15,458 nt of DNA from CAIZGX01 sp044354975 (GTDB lineage Bacteria > Bacteroidota > Bacteroidia > Flavobacteriales_D > Sanyastnellaceae), in assembly GCA_044354975.1 (NCBI GenBank), contig JBIKZA010000055.1:1-15458 (forward strand), read 5' to 3'. The notes below the pieces were generated by a model, which was not told the DNA's origin, did not search any database, and saw only the letters and a program-made list of their open reading frames with translations. Below are positions 1 through 8,127 of this stretch, in pieces; position 1 is the first letter of the stretch; every line of letters starts with the position of its first letter. A program made the position numbers and the translations under genes.

Positions 1-1584
1 AACGTGAAGGTTTCCTGAGAATCCGTTTAACGGAATGTGCACGCGAATTTCATCTGTACCGCTTCCTTCATTTCCGTTTGGGAAATGATTAAAGTTCGGG
101 TCATACAATGCGTCACCAACAATCTTTGTTGTGTCGTAGGCAGAGTGGTTGACAGAAAATCCGTGTGGTGTCAAGCGGTTGTCTTTGATCATGACGTCTG
201 CACGCTCTAACACCTGCGTTCTGTTTCCGTTCACATCACCCATAACCATTTCATAAATCTGAATTTGGTCTTCCGCGGTGATAATGTCGTAGTGAGGTTC
301 CCAAGTGTCGTCTTCTCCAACAATGCGGTATTGGTTATCCATTTTTCCCGAATGGAAAACTTCATTGCCAGCATCGTCTACCGCAATAATTTCGACATAA
401 GCTCTTCTTGAAGGATATCCGCTTGGGAATTTATGTCCGGCAAGATTCGTTAATTTCAAATTGTATTTTGCCGTGTCATTTTCAATACCCGTTTCCGTAA
501 GCACTACTGTGGCTGTTTCTTGTTCAATCTGATAAGTACTACGTTCAATGACAGTGTTGAAGTGCTCTTCAGTGGCCGTTACTCCCAATGCAGAAGCATT
601 GTTTTTCATTAAGTTTAGCATGAAGGTATTTCCACCAACCAACCAATGTTGTCCGTAGGGTTGACGTTGTGGAAGAAAGAGATACCCCGAAGCGATTACG
701 ACTCCTTCGCCAGCATCCGGCATGTGACAGCCTTGACATTCTTGTTGAAACCCAGGAGTGTCGTTGTAAGAAGAATTCAACCATTCGTGATAGGTCGCTT
801 GCTCTATGAAATCGTTACCCGTGTAGTTACCTTCAAGATCTGCAGTATGTGTTGAAAGTGAGTGGCAACCGGCACACATTTCAGATTCACGAACCTTCGC
901 ATGACCGAGTGGACGATATCCGACAAAGCTCTGCATCATGGCTTCGAAAATTGGAACCGTTTGTTCTTCGGTAATGTACGGGCCGTAGATGGTGTCTTTG
1001 TGGAAGAACAGTTCTCCACTGAAGTGCTTTCCAACACCTTGAGGACCGTCCATTTTTTGTTGGTGACAAGCGCCGCAGTTCACACCATCGCGCGCCAACG
1101 AATCCATTGCTAATTCTTCTAGGGTGTAGTTCGGATTGTTTTCTTGTAAGAGGTTAGTGAATCGTCCAACGGGCGCGTGGCATGAAGTACATTTGTTTAT
1201 CAGCTCTTGAGCATGTGCTGGGTTTACTAATATTTCGTGATTGACTTTAGCCTTCCAAAAAGGATCTTTTGCTGAGTTAGCCATCATGGACCCACGCCAG
1301 TTTGTTGCCGGGCTTACATCGGAGCCTTCTCCATTGATGTTTGCAAAATCAACAGGATCATCCCCGTGGCAACCGCCGCATCTTCCTGAACCCGTGAAGA
1401 ATCCATTGTCACCAACAGGTAAATTCGTTTGAGTAAGAAGTTTAACCATCTCCATGCCTCCATGATGGCCTTTCGCGGGCTTTTCATCGGACCAAGAAAT
1501 GTTGAACAAAGAGACAACCGTTAACAGGGCCAACAGGGCTGTTATTGATTTGTTCTTTGCACAGAGCGTTGGGATTCTCGTCAT
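1..1584 (-). CDS. Secreted multiheme c-type cytochrome (partial, C-terminus off the left edge)
   Basis: Open frame of 528 codons without a stop, running off the left edge. The protein starts MTRIPTLCAKNKS and has a hydrophobic Sec signal (about residues 14-30), so it should be exported. Five CXXCH heme c sites are visible: CGGCH at residue 69, CTSCH at 132, CGACH at 170, CAGCH at 237 and CQGCH at 283. A later stretch, GHKFPSGYPSRRAY (383-396), is typical of a group of bacterial multiheme cytochromes in which a beta-rich domain follows the heme domain. I infer a periplasmic or surface electron carrier or redox enzyme; the substrate cannot be named. No CXXCK site was seen in the visible part. 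The start is the first ATG of the frame, just before the signal peptide, with a promoter-like element about 20 bases upstream. The missing end could hold a type IX sorting domain. Five heme sites in one frame make the frame certain. Confidence 0.9.
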   Translation of the reverse strand, partial: MTRIPTLCAKNKSITALLALLTVVSLFNISWSDEKPAKGHHGGMEMVKLLTQTNLPVGDNGFFTGSGRCGGCHGDDPVDFANINGEGSDVSPATNWRGSMMANSAKDPFWKAKVNHEILVNPAHAQELINKCTSCHAPVGRFTNLLQENNPNYTLEELAMDSLARDGVNCGACHQQKMDGPQGVGKHFSGELFFHKDTIYGPYITEEQTVPIFEAMMQSFVGYRPLGHAKVRESEMCAGCHSLSTHTADLEGNYTGNDFIEQATYHEWLNSSYNDTPGFQQECQGCHMPDAGEGVVIASGYLFLPQRQPYGQHWLVGGNTFMLNLMKNNASALGVTATEEHFNTVIERSTYQIEQETATVVLTETGIENDTAKYNLKLTNLAGHKFPSGYPSRRAYVEIIAVDDAGNEVFHSGKMDNQYRIVGEDDTWEPHYDIITAEDQIQIYEMVMGDVNGNRTQVLERADVMIKDNRLTPHGFSVNHSAYDTTKIVGDALYDPNFNHFPNGNEGSGTDEIRVHIPLNGFSGNLHV

Positions 1585-1604
1585 ACTATAATTTTTCAGT
1601 AGGC

Positions 1605-1634
1605 GAAAGATACATTTCAATATCGTTAAGCAAA
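1605..1634 (-). promoter_or_regulatory. Candidate Bacteroidota-type promoter of the multiheme cytochrome gene
   Basis: On the minus strand, TTTG (1631-1634) is followed after 18 bases by TATCTTTC (1605-1612). The known Bacteroidota consensus is TTTG, about 19 bases, then TAnnTTTG, so seven of eight positions match in the -7 box with near-ideal spacing. It lies in the 89-base gap after the DUF721 gene, 20 bases before the cytochrome ATG, and would give this gene its own transcript. The match is by eye and unverified. Confidence 0.4.
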
Positions 1635-1673
1635 AAATAAATATTCTGTAAAAATTGGAAAATCTGCGATAAA

Positions 1674-1964
1674 TCAGGAAAAGACAATCTCATTTATTGG
1701 AGGCTCACTGAAATTGTCATTGATGGCTTTCAGTAAATCTGTTCGAGATTGGAACAACTCGGCTCTTAGGGGAGCTGATTCAAAATGTAAATGAAGTTGG
1801 TTTCCCTTGACGGTAATTTGCTTCGTCTTTTTATACAGGATTGGTCCAACGGCCTTTTCATAAGCCTCAATAATGAGAAGCTCGTTCAATTTACGTTGAA
1901 GGGGCGACCGCTTCACCCACTCGCCAATAGCGTCTTTCAAGGAAAATTCATTGCGAGTGCTCAT
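1674..1964 (-). CDS. DUF721 protein, DciA-like (96 aa)
   Basis: A 96-residue protein recognised as the DUF721 family, the family that contains DciA, the replicative helicase (DnaB) loader/operator of bacteria lacking DnaC or DnaI. Visible family features are an N-terminal helical part (DAIGEWVKRSPL, then an ELLIIEAYEKAVG segment where 'W..vvG' is usual) and a strand-rich core ending in a helix (ITVKGNQLHLHFESAPLRAEL, then LLKAIND). Its ATG overlaps the recF stop as ATGA, implying translational coupling and a single mRNA. Short Bacteroidota members correspond mainly to the conserved domain, without the long extensions of proteobacterial DciA. A role in helicase loading is inferred from the family and from coupling to recF; it has not been tested for this subgroup. 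Confidence 0.8.
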   Translation of the reverse strand: MSTRNEFSLKDAIGEWVKRSPLQRKLNELLIIEAYEKAVGPILYKKTKQITVKGNQLHLHFESAPLRAELFQSRTDLLKAINDNFSEPPINEIVFS

Positions 1965-3088
1965 GGTTGTTTTGCTTCTTCAGGTAATATAAAGCTGTTT
2001 TGAAGGGAAATAGTTTGAAACTCCATTCCAACTTCGGCTAACATACGCGGAGTTTTTTCAATATCGGTGTCTGAAAGAAAGATTTGAGCGTTTGTGTTTT
2101 CATGCAGCCATTGCAACAATGAGCGAAGTCTGTTATCATCAAGCTTTTCTGAGATATCATCTAGAATCAGTAAAGGAGATTTGTTCAAGATTCCTTTCGT
2201 GTATTCCAATTGCGCCAATTTTAGAGCCAACAGAAATGTCTTCTGCTGTCCCTGAGAGGCGAATTTCTTCAACATTTTACCCTGAAGCTCAAAAATGATA
2301 TCGTCTTTCTGAATTCCTTTCGTGGTGCGCTCGGCGTATTTGTCCTTTTCCAAGGTAGCTTCCAGTAAGGATAAATAATTTCCTTCGTTCACTTCCGATT
2401 CATACCGCAGAACAGGGCTTTCTTCTGCCTGTGAGATTTCGTTGTAAATCGATTCGAATACGGGAGAAAAACTCTCGAAAAAACTTTTGCGGACAAGGAA
2501 AATCTGTGTTCCAGTAAAGTTTATTTGCTCGTTGTAAATCGAAATAATTTCCGATAATTCTGAGGTGCCGTATCGGTTGTTTTTCAAAACAGCATTGCGC
2601 TGGTCGAGAATATGGTTGAATTGAATAAGCAAGCGCAAATATTCGGACGATGTCTGCGAAAGTGTTTGATCGAGCCATCTGCGGCGAACATCGCTAGCTT
2701 CACGAATTAAATCGATGTCGTTTGGTGTTACCATAACCAAGGGCAGAACACCAATGTGCTCAGACAAACGGTCGTATGCTTTTCCATTTTTACTGACTTG
2801 CTTCTTTTTGTCGCGAAACAAGGCGTAGGAAATCTTGATGTTCTCTTCATCAATTTCATATTCACCATTGACAGCGCCCTGCTCTTTTTCGTCTTGAATG
2901 GAAAAGCTGTCGGTGTGCGAAAAATAGCTTTTGCAGAAGCTTAAACTGTATATTGCATCGAGAATGTTGGTCTTTCCAATGCCGTTTTTCCCCAACAAAC
3001 AATTGACTCTCGGGCCGAAATGGGCCGAGTAGGCGCCGTAGTTCTTGAATTGGAACAACTGAAGTTTATGCAGTGATATTCTTGACAT
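1961..3088 (-). CDS. recF: DNA replication and repair protein RecF
   Basis: A 375-residue SMC-like ATPase of the RecFOR pathway, which helps load RecA at single-strand gaps and stalled forks in the cytoplasm. The order of motifs is complete: Walker A GKNGIGKT (33-40), the DIDLIREASDVRRRWLD region (124-140) typical of RecF, the ABC signature-like FASQGQQK (276-283), Walker B LLILDD (307-312) and the D-loop region SEKLDDNR (313-320). The length is normal for RecF (about 350-380). The start is the first ATG, giving the usual short lead into the beta strand 'ISLHKLQLFQFKNY'. It is divergent from the TPR gene and overlaps the DUF721 gene by 4 bases. There is no sign of damage. Confidence 0.97.
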   Translation of the reverse strand: MSRISLHKLQLFQFKNYGAYSAHFGPRVNCLLGKNGIGKTNILDAIYSLSFCKSYFSHTDSFSIQDEKEQGAVNGEYEIDEENIKISYALFRDKKKQVSKNGKAYDRLSEHIGVLPLVMVTPNDIDLIREASDVRRRWLDQTLSQTSSEYLRLLIQFNHILDQRNAVLKNNRYGTSELSEIISIYNEQINFTGTQIFLVRKSFFESFSPVFESIYNEISQAEESPVLRYESEVNEGNYLSLLEATLEKDKYAERTTKGIQKDDIIFELQGKMLKKFASQGQQKTFLLALKLAQLEYTKGILNKSPLLILDDISEKLDDNRLRSLLQWLHENTNAQIFLSDTDIEKTPRMLAEVGMEFQTISLQNSFILPEEAKQP

Positions 3089-3147
3089 GGAATTAGAAGT
3101 GTCAAAATTATTCGGAATTTAGTATATTCGCACCTCAATTTACGCAC
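3089..3147. promoter_or_regulatory. Divergent promoter region between recF and the TPR gene
   Basis: A 59-base gap separates the two divergent start codons. On the minus strand, TAATTTTG (3103-3110) matches the Bacteroidota -7 consensus TAnnTTTG exactly and lies 14 bases before the recF ATG. On the plus strand, TATATTCG (3123-3130) matches at seven of eight positions and lies 17 bases before the TPR ATG. Neither has a clear TTTG box at the usual distance, so both are tentative. No hairpin or long inverted repeat was seen here. Confidence 0.4.
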
Positions 3148-3846
3148 ATGTCAAAGAAAAATATCGCAGACCAAGAAGTTAGCAAGAACGAAGCACATGC
3201 TTCTAACACAACTTCAAATTTTTTCGAAAATTATAGAAAGCCACTAATGGCGCTAGGAATTGCATTGGTTGTAGGTGTAGGCGGATACTTCGCTTACGAT
3301 GCAGCAGTTGCTCAACCACGCGAGCAAGAGGCGGCAAACGCTTTGTGGAAAGCACAGTATTATTTGTCTATCGACAGTATCGACTGGGCATTGAACGGTC
3401 ACGAAGATGCAGCCGGATTCCAAAGTGTAATTGATAACTACGAAGGAACGGATGCTGCTGAATTAGCTCATTACGGTGCTGCAATTTGTTTCCGTACGAA
3501 AGGAGATTTCGGAAACGCGTTGGCTCATTTCAAAGAAGTGAATGTAGAAGACCAAGCGGTTTCAGTTTATGTTCTTGGAAACATAGGCGATATGAATGTT
3601 GAATTGGGTCAATTAGACGAAGCGGTGAAGTACTTCGAAAAAGCTGCGGCTCAATCGAAATCAAATGGCACTCGCGATGCACTAGCCGGAGATTATTTGT
3701 TGAAGGCAGCTCGTGTATACATTGAGCAAGGAAACAAAGACAAAGCAAAAGAAACGCTAGAGAAAGCGATGGAAGGAATCGACAATCGTTCTGCTACTTA
3801 TGTAGAAGCAGATAAAATGTTGAACTTCTTGAAGGCGCAAGGATAA
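3148..3846 (+). CDS. Membrane-anchored tetratricopeptide repeat protein (YfgM-like)
   Basis: A 232-residue protein with a charged cytoplasmic N-terminus (1-30), one transmembrane helix (about 32-52, PLMALGIALVVGVGGYFAY) and a helical C-terminal domain with TPR-like units around 103-131, 139-170 and 181-210 (for example LGNIGDMNVELGQLDEAVKYFEKA). This layout resembles the TPR_21/YfgM family of inner-membrane chaperone-like proteins associated with the Sec translocon. Whether this protein shares that job is inference from architecture. The stop codon shares its last base with the ribH ATG (TAATG), so the two are translationally coupled. TPR-ribH next to recF is, from memory, a common order in Flavobacteria. 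The start is the only ATG that leaves an N-terminus of normal length. Confidence 0.85.
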   Translation: MSKKNIADQEVSKNEAHASNTTSNFFENYRKPLMALGIALVVGVGGYFAYDAAVAQPREQEAANALWKAQYYLSIDSIDWALNGHEDAAGFQSVIDNYEGTDAAELAHYGAAICFRTKGDFGNALAHFKEVNVEDQAVSVYVLGNIGDMNVELGQLDEAVKYFEKAAAQSKSNGTRDALAGDYLLKAARVYIEQGNKDKAKETLEKAMEGIDNRSATYVEADKMLNFLKAQG

Positions 3847-4334
3847 TGGCAACCGTTAATCTTTCTGAAGAAAGAGCAATTCTTCTTCCTGAAATTGAAA
3901 ATCACCGTGTGGTAATTTTAGTTTCTCGTTGGAACGAAGAGGTAACAGAAAATTTATACAACGGAGCAATGGAAACATTGCTCCGTCTTGGTTTTCAATC
4001 GTCTCAGATTGAAAAGGAATATGTGCCGGGTAGTTTCGAATTACCTCTTGGGGCGAAATGGGCAACCGAGAAACCGGGTGTTACCGGAGTCATTGCATTG
4101 GGATGTATTGTTCGTGGTGAAACACCACACTTTGAGTATGTGTCAATGGCAACAGCTCAGGGCATTCAAGACATTGGATTACATTCAGGTAAACCTGTAG
4201 TTTTTGGAGTTCTTACCGATGATCACATTGAACAAAGCCGCGCTCGCAGTGGTGGGGTGCTTGGTAACAAGGGCGTCGACTGCGCTCAAGCCTTGGTTGA
4301 GATGCTGGCGCTTCAGGCGAAATTAAAGTCTTAG
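3846..4334 (+). CDS. ribH: 6,7-dimethyl-8-ribityllumazine synthase
   Basis: A 162-residue lumazine synthase, the penultimate enzyme of riboflavin synthesis, joining 5-amino-6-ribitylaminouracil with 3,4-dihydroxy-2-butanone 4-phosphate. Family motifs are all present: SRWNEEVT (28-35), the VPGSFELP substrate loop (60-67), GCIVRGETPHFEYV (86-99) with the proposed general base His95, FGVLTDDHIEQ (119-129) and the phosphate-binding segment ending GNKG (140-143). The length is typical of the icosahedral enzymes. It is read directly after the TPR gene with a one-base overlap. No other rib gene lies in the window and no FMN riboswitch was seen, so the rest of the pathway must be elsewhere. Confidence 0.97.
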   Translation: MATVNLSEERAILLPEIENHRVVILVSRWNEEVTENLYNGAMETLLRLGFQSSQIEKEYVPGSFELPLGAKWATEKPGVTGVIALGCIVRGETPHFEYVSMATAQGIQDIGLHSGKPVVFGVLTDDHIEQSRARSGGVLGNKGVDCAQALVEMLALQAKLKS

Positions 4335-4343
4335 AGTTCTCCT

Positions 4344-4360
4344 CGAATTTTGTAAATTCG
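4344..4360 (+). repeat. Perfect 7-base inverted repeat with 3-base loop just before the large secreted-protein gene
   Basis: CGAATTT (4344-4350), loop TGT, then AAATTCG (4354-4360) form a perfect 7-bp stem ending 4 bases before the ATG at 4365 and 10 bases after the ribH stop. It has no T-run, so it is a poor terminator. The right arm region also contains TAAATTCG (4353-4360), close to the -7 box consensus TAnnTTTG. It could be a weak hairpin in the mRNA, a binding site, or chance in AT-rich DNA. Confidence 0.4.
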
Positions 4361-4364
4361 TTCA

Positions 4365-7300
4365 ATGCGCAAAATTTTACTCATTGGATGTTTTGGTCTG
4401 CTTGTTCAATTTGGACTAGCGCAGGTTGTGCATTTCATCGAGAACAAAGGACAGTGGCCATCGCAAGTTAAATTCAGCGCTGCAACAGAAAACGGCAGAA
4501 CGTTTTTCGAAAACAACGCCTTCACGCATCATTTCTTCGATTTATCTGAAATAGCGAAAGCACATGCTGGAAAGGAGTTCGAGCCGATTATGCGCGGACA
4601 TGTTTTTCGTCAAGTGTTTCTTAATGCCCATCCGGAAAGAGTGGTTGCCGATGCCTTTCAACAAACACGTTACAACTATTTTTTAGGAAACGACCCTGCC
4701 AAATGGGGAAGAGATTGCCGCGAGGCGAAAGGATTCCGCTATCAAAATTTTTATTCAGGAATTCATCTTCACGTTTATCAGAACGATTTCTTCATGAAGT
4801 ACGACTGGGAAGTGCAACGTGGTGCTTCACCAACGCAAATTCAATGGTCGTATGAAGGAACCGATGATGTTCGCATTGAAGACGGAAGGCTGATCGTACG
4901 AACGGCCTTGGGAGAAATCGTTGAGCAAATCCCCATCGCATATCAATTGATTCCCATGGAAGGCGAAGCTGCCGGAAACAATCCGCCGATGAAAATTCGT
5001 GTCGATTGCTCCTTCGAGAAAAACGGGAATGTAATTTCTTTCCGATTGGGAAAATACGATTCGAGGCACGCGTTAATCATTGATCCAGAGCTAATCTTCT
5101 CTTCCTACAGCGGAAGCTTCGACGATAACTTCGGATATACCGCTACCTATGATAGTCAAGGAAATTTAATTTCCGGAAGCAGTGCATTCGGTCAAGGTTA
5201 TCCGACAACACTCGGTGCTTATCAGACCACCTGGGGTGGTGGAAACGGACAAGGTACTTTGGCAGGAACAGATATGGCTATTTCGAAATACGATGTGTCA
5301 GGAACCTTTTTGCAATGGAGTACTTTCTTGGGTGGGGCGAATGACGATCTTCCACACAGTTTAATCTGCAACAGCAACGACGAATTGATTGTTTTGGGGA
5401 CTACTTCAAGTGGAAATTTTCCTGCAACTTCCAGTGCCTTCGATAATTCTTTCAACGGTGGTGCGAACTTCGCTCCTTTTGGTGTAGGCGTTCAATATGT
5501 AAACGGAAGCGATATTGTTGTCGCGAAGTTGAATGTAAATGGAAACACACTCTTGGCTTCAACCTTCGTTGGAGGGACAGGGAATGATGGCGTGAACACC
5601 GCAGCCGGACTGAAGTTCAATTATGCCGATGAATTTCGTGGTGAGATTGATCTAGATGTGAACGATAATGTCTACGTGGTGAGTTCAACATACTCAACGA
5701 ACTTCCCAACAGTCAATGCATTTCAGTCGAGCATTGGAGGATTGCAAGACGCTTGCTTGTTTCAACTTTCGAGTGATTTGTCGCAAATGAATTGGAGCAC
5801 CTACCTCGGCGGAAGCGATGACGATAGCGGATTCAGTTTGGCTGAGGATAACGCAGGAAATATATTCGTGTGCGGAGGAACGCAGTCGGTGAATTTTCCA
5901 ATAGCAGGCAACGGATACGGACAAGTTTTTAATGGAGGAAATAGCGACGGCTGGATTGCGAAGTTCAATCCAACAGGTACGAGTCTGTTGTCTTCAACTT
6001 ATTTCGGAAGTAACGTGTTTGATCAATTGTATTTTATTGAAACGGATAATGTCGATGATGTTTTTGTATACGGACAAACGCGTGCTGCGAATTCAGCGTT
6101 TGTCGTGAATGCCACATTCAGTCAGCCAAATAGCGGCATGCTCGTCACGAAATTTCCTAATGACTTATCGTCCATTGTTTGGAGCACCGTATTCGGAACA
6201 GGAGGAGGTGAACCCAATCTTTCTCCAACAGCATTCTTAGTTGATGTGTGCGGAAAGATTTACCTCAGCGGATGGGGAGGAGCAGTGAATGAATATTCCA
6301 CCACAGAAGCAGGTTATACAACAGGATTATTCACTACACCAGACGCTTTTCAAACTACCACAGATGGCAGTGATTTTTATTTACTTGTGTTGGAAGCTGA
6401 TGCGAGCGCAGTCACCTACGCTTCTTTTTTCGGTGGAAACATAAGCGCTGAGCACGTAGACGGGGGAACCAGTCGCTTCGATAGAAAGGGAATTATTTAT
6501 CAAAGTGTTTGCGCAGGCTGCGGCGGTAATAGCGACTTTCCAATTTTTCCGGCAAATGCTGTTTCCGCAATCAACAACAACAACAACTGCAACAACGGTG
6601 TTTTTAAATACGATTTCCAACTACCTCTTACTGTTGCCAATTTCAATGTGCCGCCATTGCTGTGCGAAGGATCTACCATTCAGTTGGTAAGCACTTCTTC
6701 ATTGGCCGCTTCAGTTCAATGGTATTTCAGCGATGATAATTCTACTGTATTTGGAAACAGTGTGGTTCACACGTTCAATTCGCCGGGAACCTACACGATA
6801 ACCTTAACCGCACAAAATCCGGCTACATGCAATGCGATAGATACTATTTCAAGAACGGTTACAGTTGTTGCGCCAATTGTTGAAACGCTTGGTGATGTGA
6901 CTGTTTGCAATGGAGTGCCTGTTCAGTTGGGACAGGTGAGTGCCGATCCGAATGCGGTTTATACTTGGACTCCGAACGACGGCAATTTGAGCGATGTAAA
7001 TGGACCACTTCCAATATTTACAGGAAGTTCAAGTGCTTCTTATCAATTGTTGATTCAACACGACGTCTGCACGGATACACTTACGCAAAACGTTTTGGTT
7101 CCTCAATTAAGTTTAACACTTCCTAACGATACTTCGTTATGTGTTCCAGCGAATGTAGATCTCAACGCTCTAATTAATCCTTCAACTGGAAGTTTGATTT
7201 GGAGCGCGTCACCTGATTTTTCGAATCCGTTAAACAGCAACACACAAGACCTTTCGATAAACGTTTTTGTAAACGGAATGCAAATGTATTTCGCGGAATT

Positions 7301-8120
7301 GACCAGTCAGGGTTGCATAGTAGAAGATAGCGTTGCTGTTTTTATGGTTGGCGATCAAGCAACTATTCAAGGCGATTTCACAGCGTGCTATGGCGATACG
7401 GTTTCGTTGTCGGTATTGAATCCGAATCCAACATTTAATTACCAGTGGCAATCGAATGCGCAGCTTTTAAGTGGACAAGGAACTTCATCCATTGATGTAA
7501 TAATTACGAGTGCAACAGAGGTCTCTGTCTCTGCCGCAACACCAAGCGGATGTTTTGCGCAAGATACTGTTCAGGTGGCAGTGAGCGCCTTGAATGCTTC
7601 GACAATTAACGCTAGTGTAAACCCAGCGGTTGTCATTGCTGGAACCAACGTTCAGCTTACAGCCAGTCCTCTGAACAACTCTTATTCTTATCAGTGGACA
7701 CCGTCGCTTGGATTGAATAATCCGAATATTTATAATCCAATAGCTTTCGTTGAAATGACTTCAACATACAACGTAACAGTTTCCGATGGCGATTGCATTC
7801 AACAAGACAGTGTCACTGTGCGTGTGGTAGATTTTATATGTGGAAGGCCAACCGTATACGTTCCAAACGCATTCACTCCGAATCTCGATCAAGCGAACGA
7901 ATGGCTTTATGTAAGAGGAAATTTCATTACGCAATTGGATTTTAAGTTGTTCGACCGTTGGGGTGAGTTGGTCTTCGAAACACAAGACCAGAGCGTTGGT
8001 TGGAATGGCTATTTCAAAGGGAAGAAAGTAGATCCCGCTGTTTTTGTTTACTACATGCGCGTGGTCTGTGAAGGTGGTGAAATTTATTTCGAAGAAGGAA
8101 ATATAACTGTTCTTGAATAA
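4365..8120 (+). CDS. Giant secreted protein with type B type IX sorting domain (DUF7948, SBBP repeats, PKD/Ig-like, CHU_C)
   Basis: A 1251-residue cell-surface or secreted protein. Visible order: Sec signal peptide (1-19, ending FGLAQ); a DUF7948-type N-terminal domain (about 20-245) opening with FIENKGQWPSQVKF; beta-propeller (SBBP-like) repeats (about 247-745) with recurring STFLGG/STYLGGSDDD units and 'NFP' turns; a VCAGCGGNSDFP block (715-726) and an Asn-rich stretch (NNNNNCNNG); a PKD-like domain (about 754-836, HTFNSPGTYTITLTA); about four Ig-like modules (838-1156), three of which begin with a Cys-containing strand (VCNGVPVQL, LCVPANVDL, ACYGDTVSL); and a gliding-motility-associated CHU_C domain (1160-1251, VYVPNAFTPN, LFDRWGELVFET, GWNGYFKG). 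CHU_C is the type B signal for the type IX secretion system. The ligand is unknown; adhesion or gliding is inferred. It is followed by a PorP/SprF gene, its probable export partner. Confidence 0.92.
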   Translation: MRKILLIGCFGLLVQFGLAQVVHFIENKGQWPSQVKFSAATENGRTFFENNAFTHHFFDLSEIAKAHAGKEFEPIMRGHVFRQVFLNAHPERVVADAFQQTRYNYFLGNDPAKWGRDCREAKGFRYQNFYSGIHLHVYQNDFFMKYDWEVQRGASPTQIQWSYEGTDDVRIEDGRLIVRTALGEIVEQIPIAYQLIPMEGEAAGNNPPMKIRVDCSFEKNGNVISFRLGKYDSRHALIIDPELIFSSYSGSFDDNFGYTATYDSQGNLISGSSAFGQGYPTTLGAYQTTWGGGNGQGTLAGTDMAISKYDVSGTFLQWSTFLGGANDDLPHSLICNSNDELIVLGTTSSGNFPATSSAFDNSFNGGANFAPFGVGVQYVNGSDIVVAKLNVNGNTLLASTFVGGTGNDGVNTAAGLKFNYADEFRGEIDLDVNDNVYVVSSTYSTNFPTVNAFQSSIGGLQDACLFQLSSDLSQMNWSTYLGGSDDDSGFSLAEDNAGNIFVCGGTQSVNFPIAGNGYGQVFNGGNSDGWIAKFNPTGTSLLSSTYFGSNVFDQLYFIETDNVDDVFVYGQTRAANSAFVVNATFSQPNSGMLVTKFPNDLSSIVWSTVFGTGGGEPNLSPTAFLVDVCGKIYLSGWGGAVNEYSTTEAGYTTGLFTTPDAFQTTTDGSDFYLLVLEADASAVTYASFFGGNISAEHVDGGTSRFDRKGIIYQSVCAGCGGNSDFPIFPANAVSAINNNNNCNNGVFKYDFQLPLTVANFNVPPLLCEGSTIQLVSTSSLAASVQWYFSDDNSTVFGNSVVHTFNSPGTYTITLTAQNPATCNAIDTISRTVTVVAPIVETLGDVTVCNGVPVQLGQVSADPNAVYTWTPNDGNLSDVNGPLPIFTGSSSASYQLLIQHDVCTDTLTQNVLVPQLSLTLPNDTSLCVPANVDLNALINPSTGSLIWSASPDFSNPLNSNTQDLSINVFVNGMQMYFAELTSQGCIVEDSVAVFMVGDQATIQGDFTACYGDTVSLSVLNPNPTFNYQWQSNAQLLSGQGTSSIDVIITSATEVSVSAATPSGCFAQDTVQVAVSALNASTINASVNPAVVIAGTNVQLTASPLNNSYSYQWTPSLGLNNPNIYNPIAFVEMTSTYNVTVSDGDCIQQDSVTVRVVDFICGRPTVYVPNAFTPNLDQANEWLYVRGNFITQLDFKLFDRWGELVFETQDQSVGWNGYFKGKKVDPAVFVYYMRVVCEGGEIYFEEGNITVLE

Positions 8121-8127
8121 GATTAGA

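Noticed and set aside
4335..4364. Rho-independent terminator after ribH
   Set aside because: The 7-bp stem is AT-rich and no T-run follows; it is kept only as an inverted repeat.
6568..6600. AAC repeat as a possible phase-variable tract
   Set aside because: It is a triplet repeat coding for Asn within the secreted protein, so length changes would not shift the frame; the NNNNNCNNG stretch is common in this protein class.
8113..8127. TTG start for the PorP/SprF gene overlapping the giant gene
   Set aside because: A rare start codon with no supporting signal; ATGs at 8128 and 8152 leave complete signal peptides.
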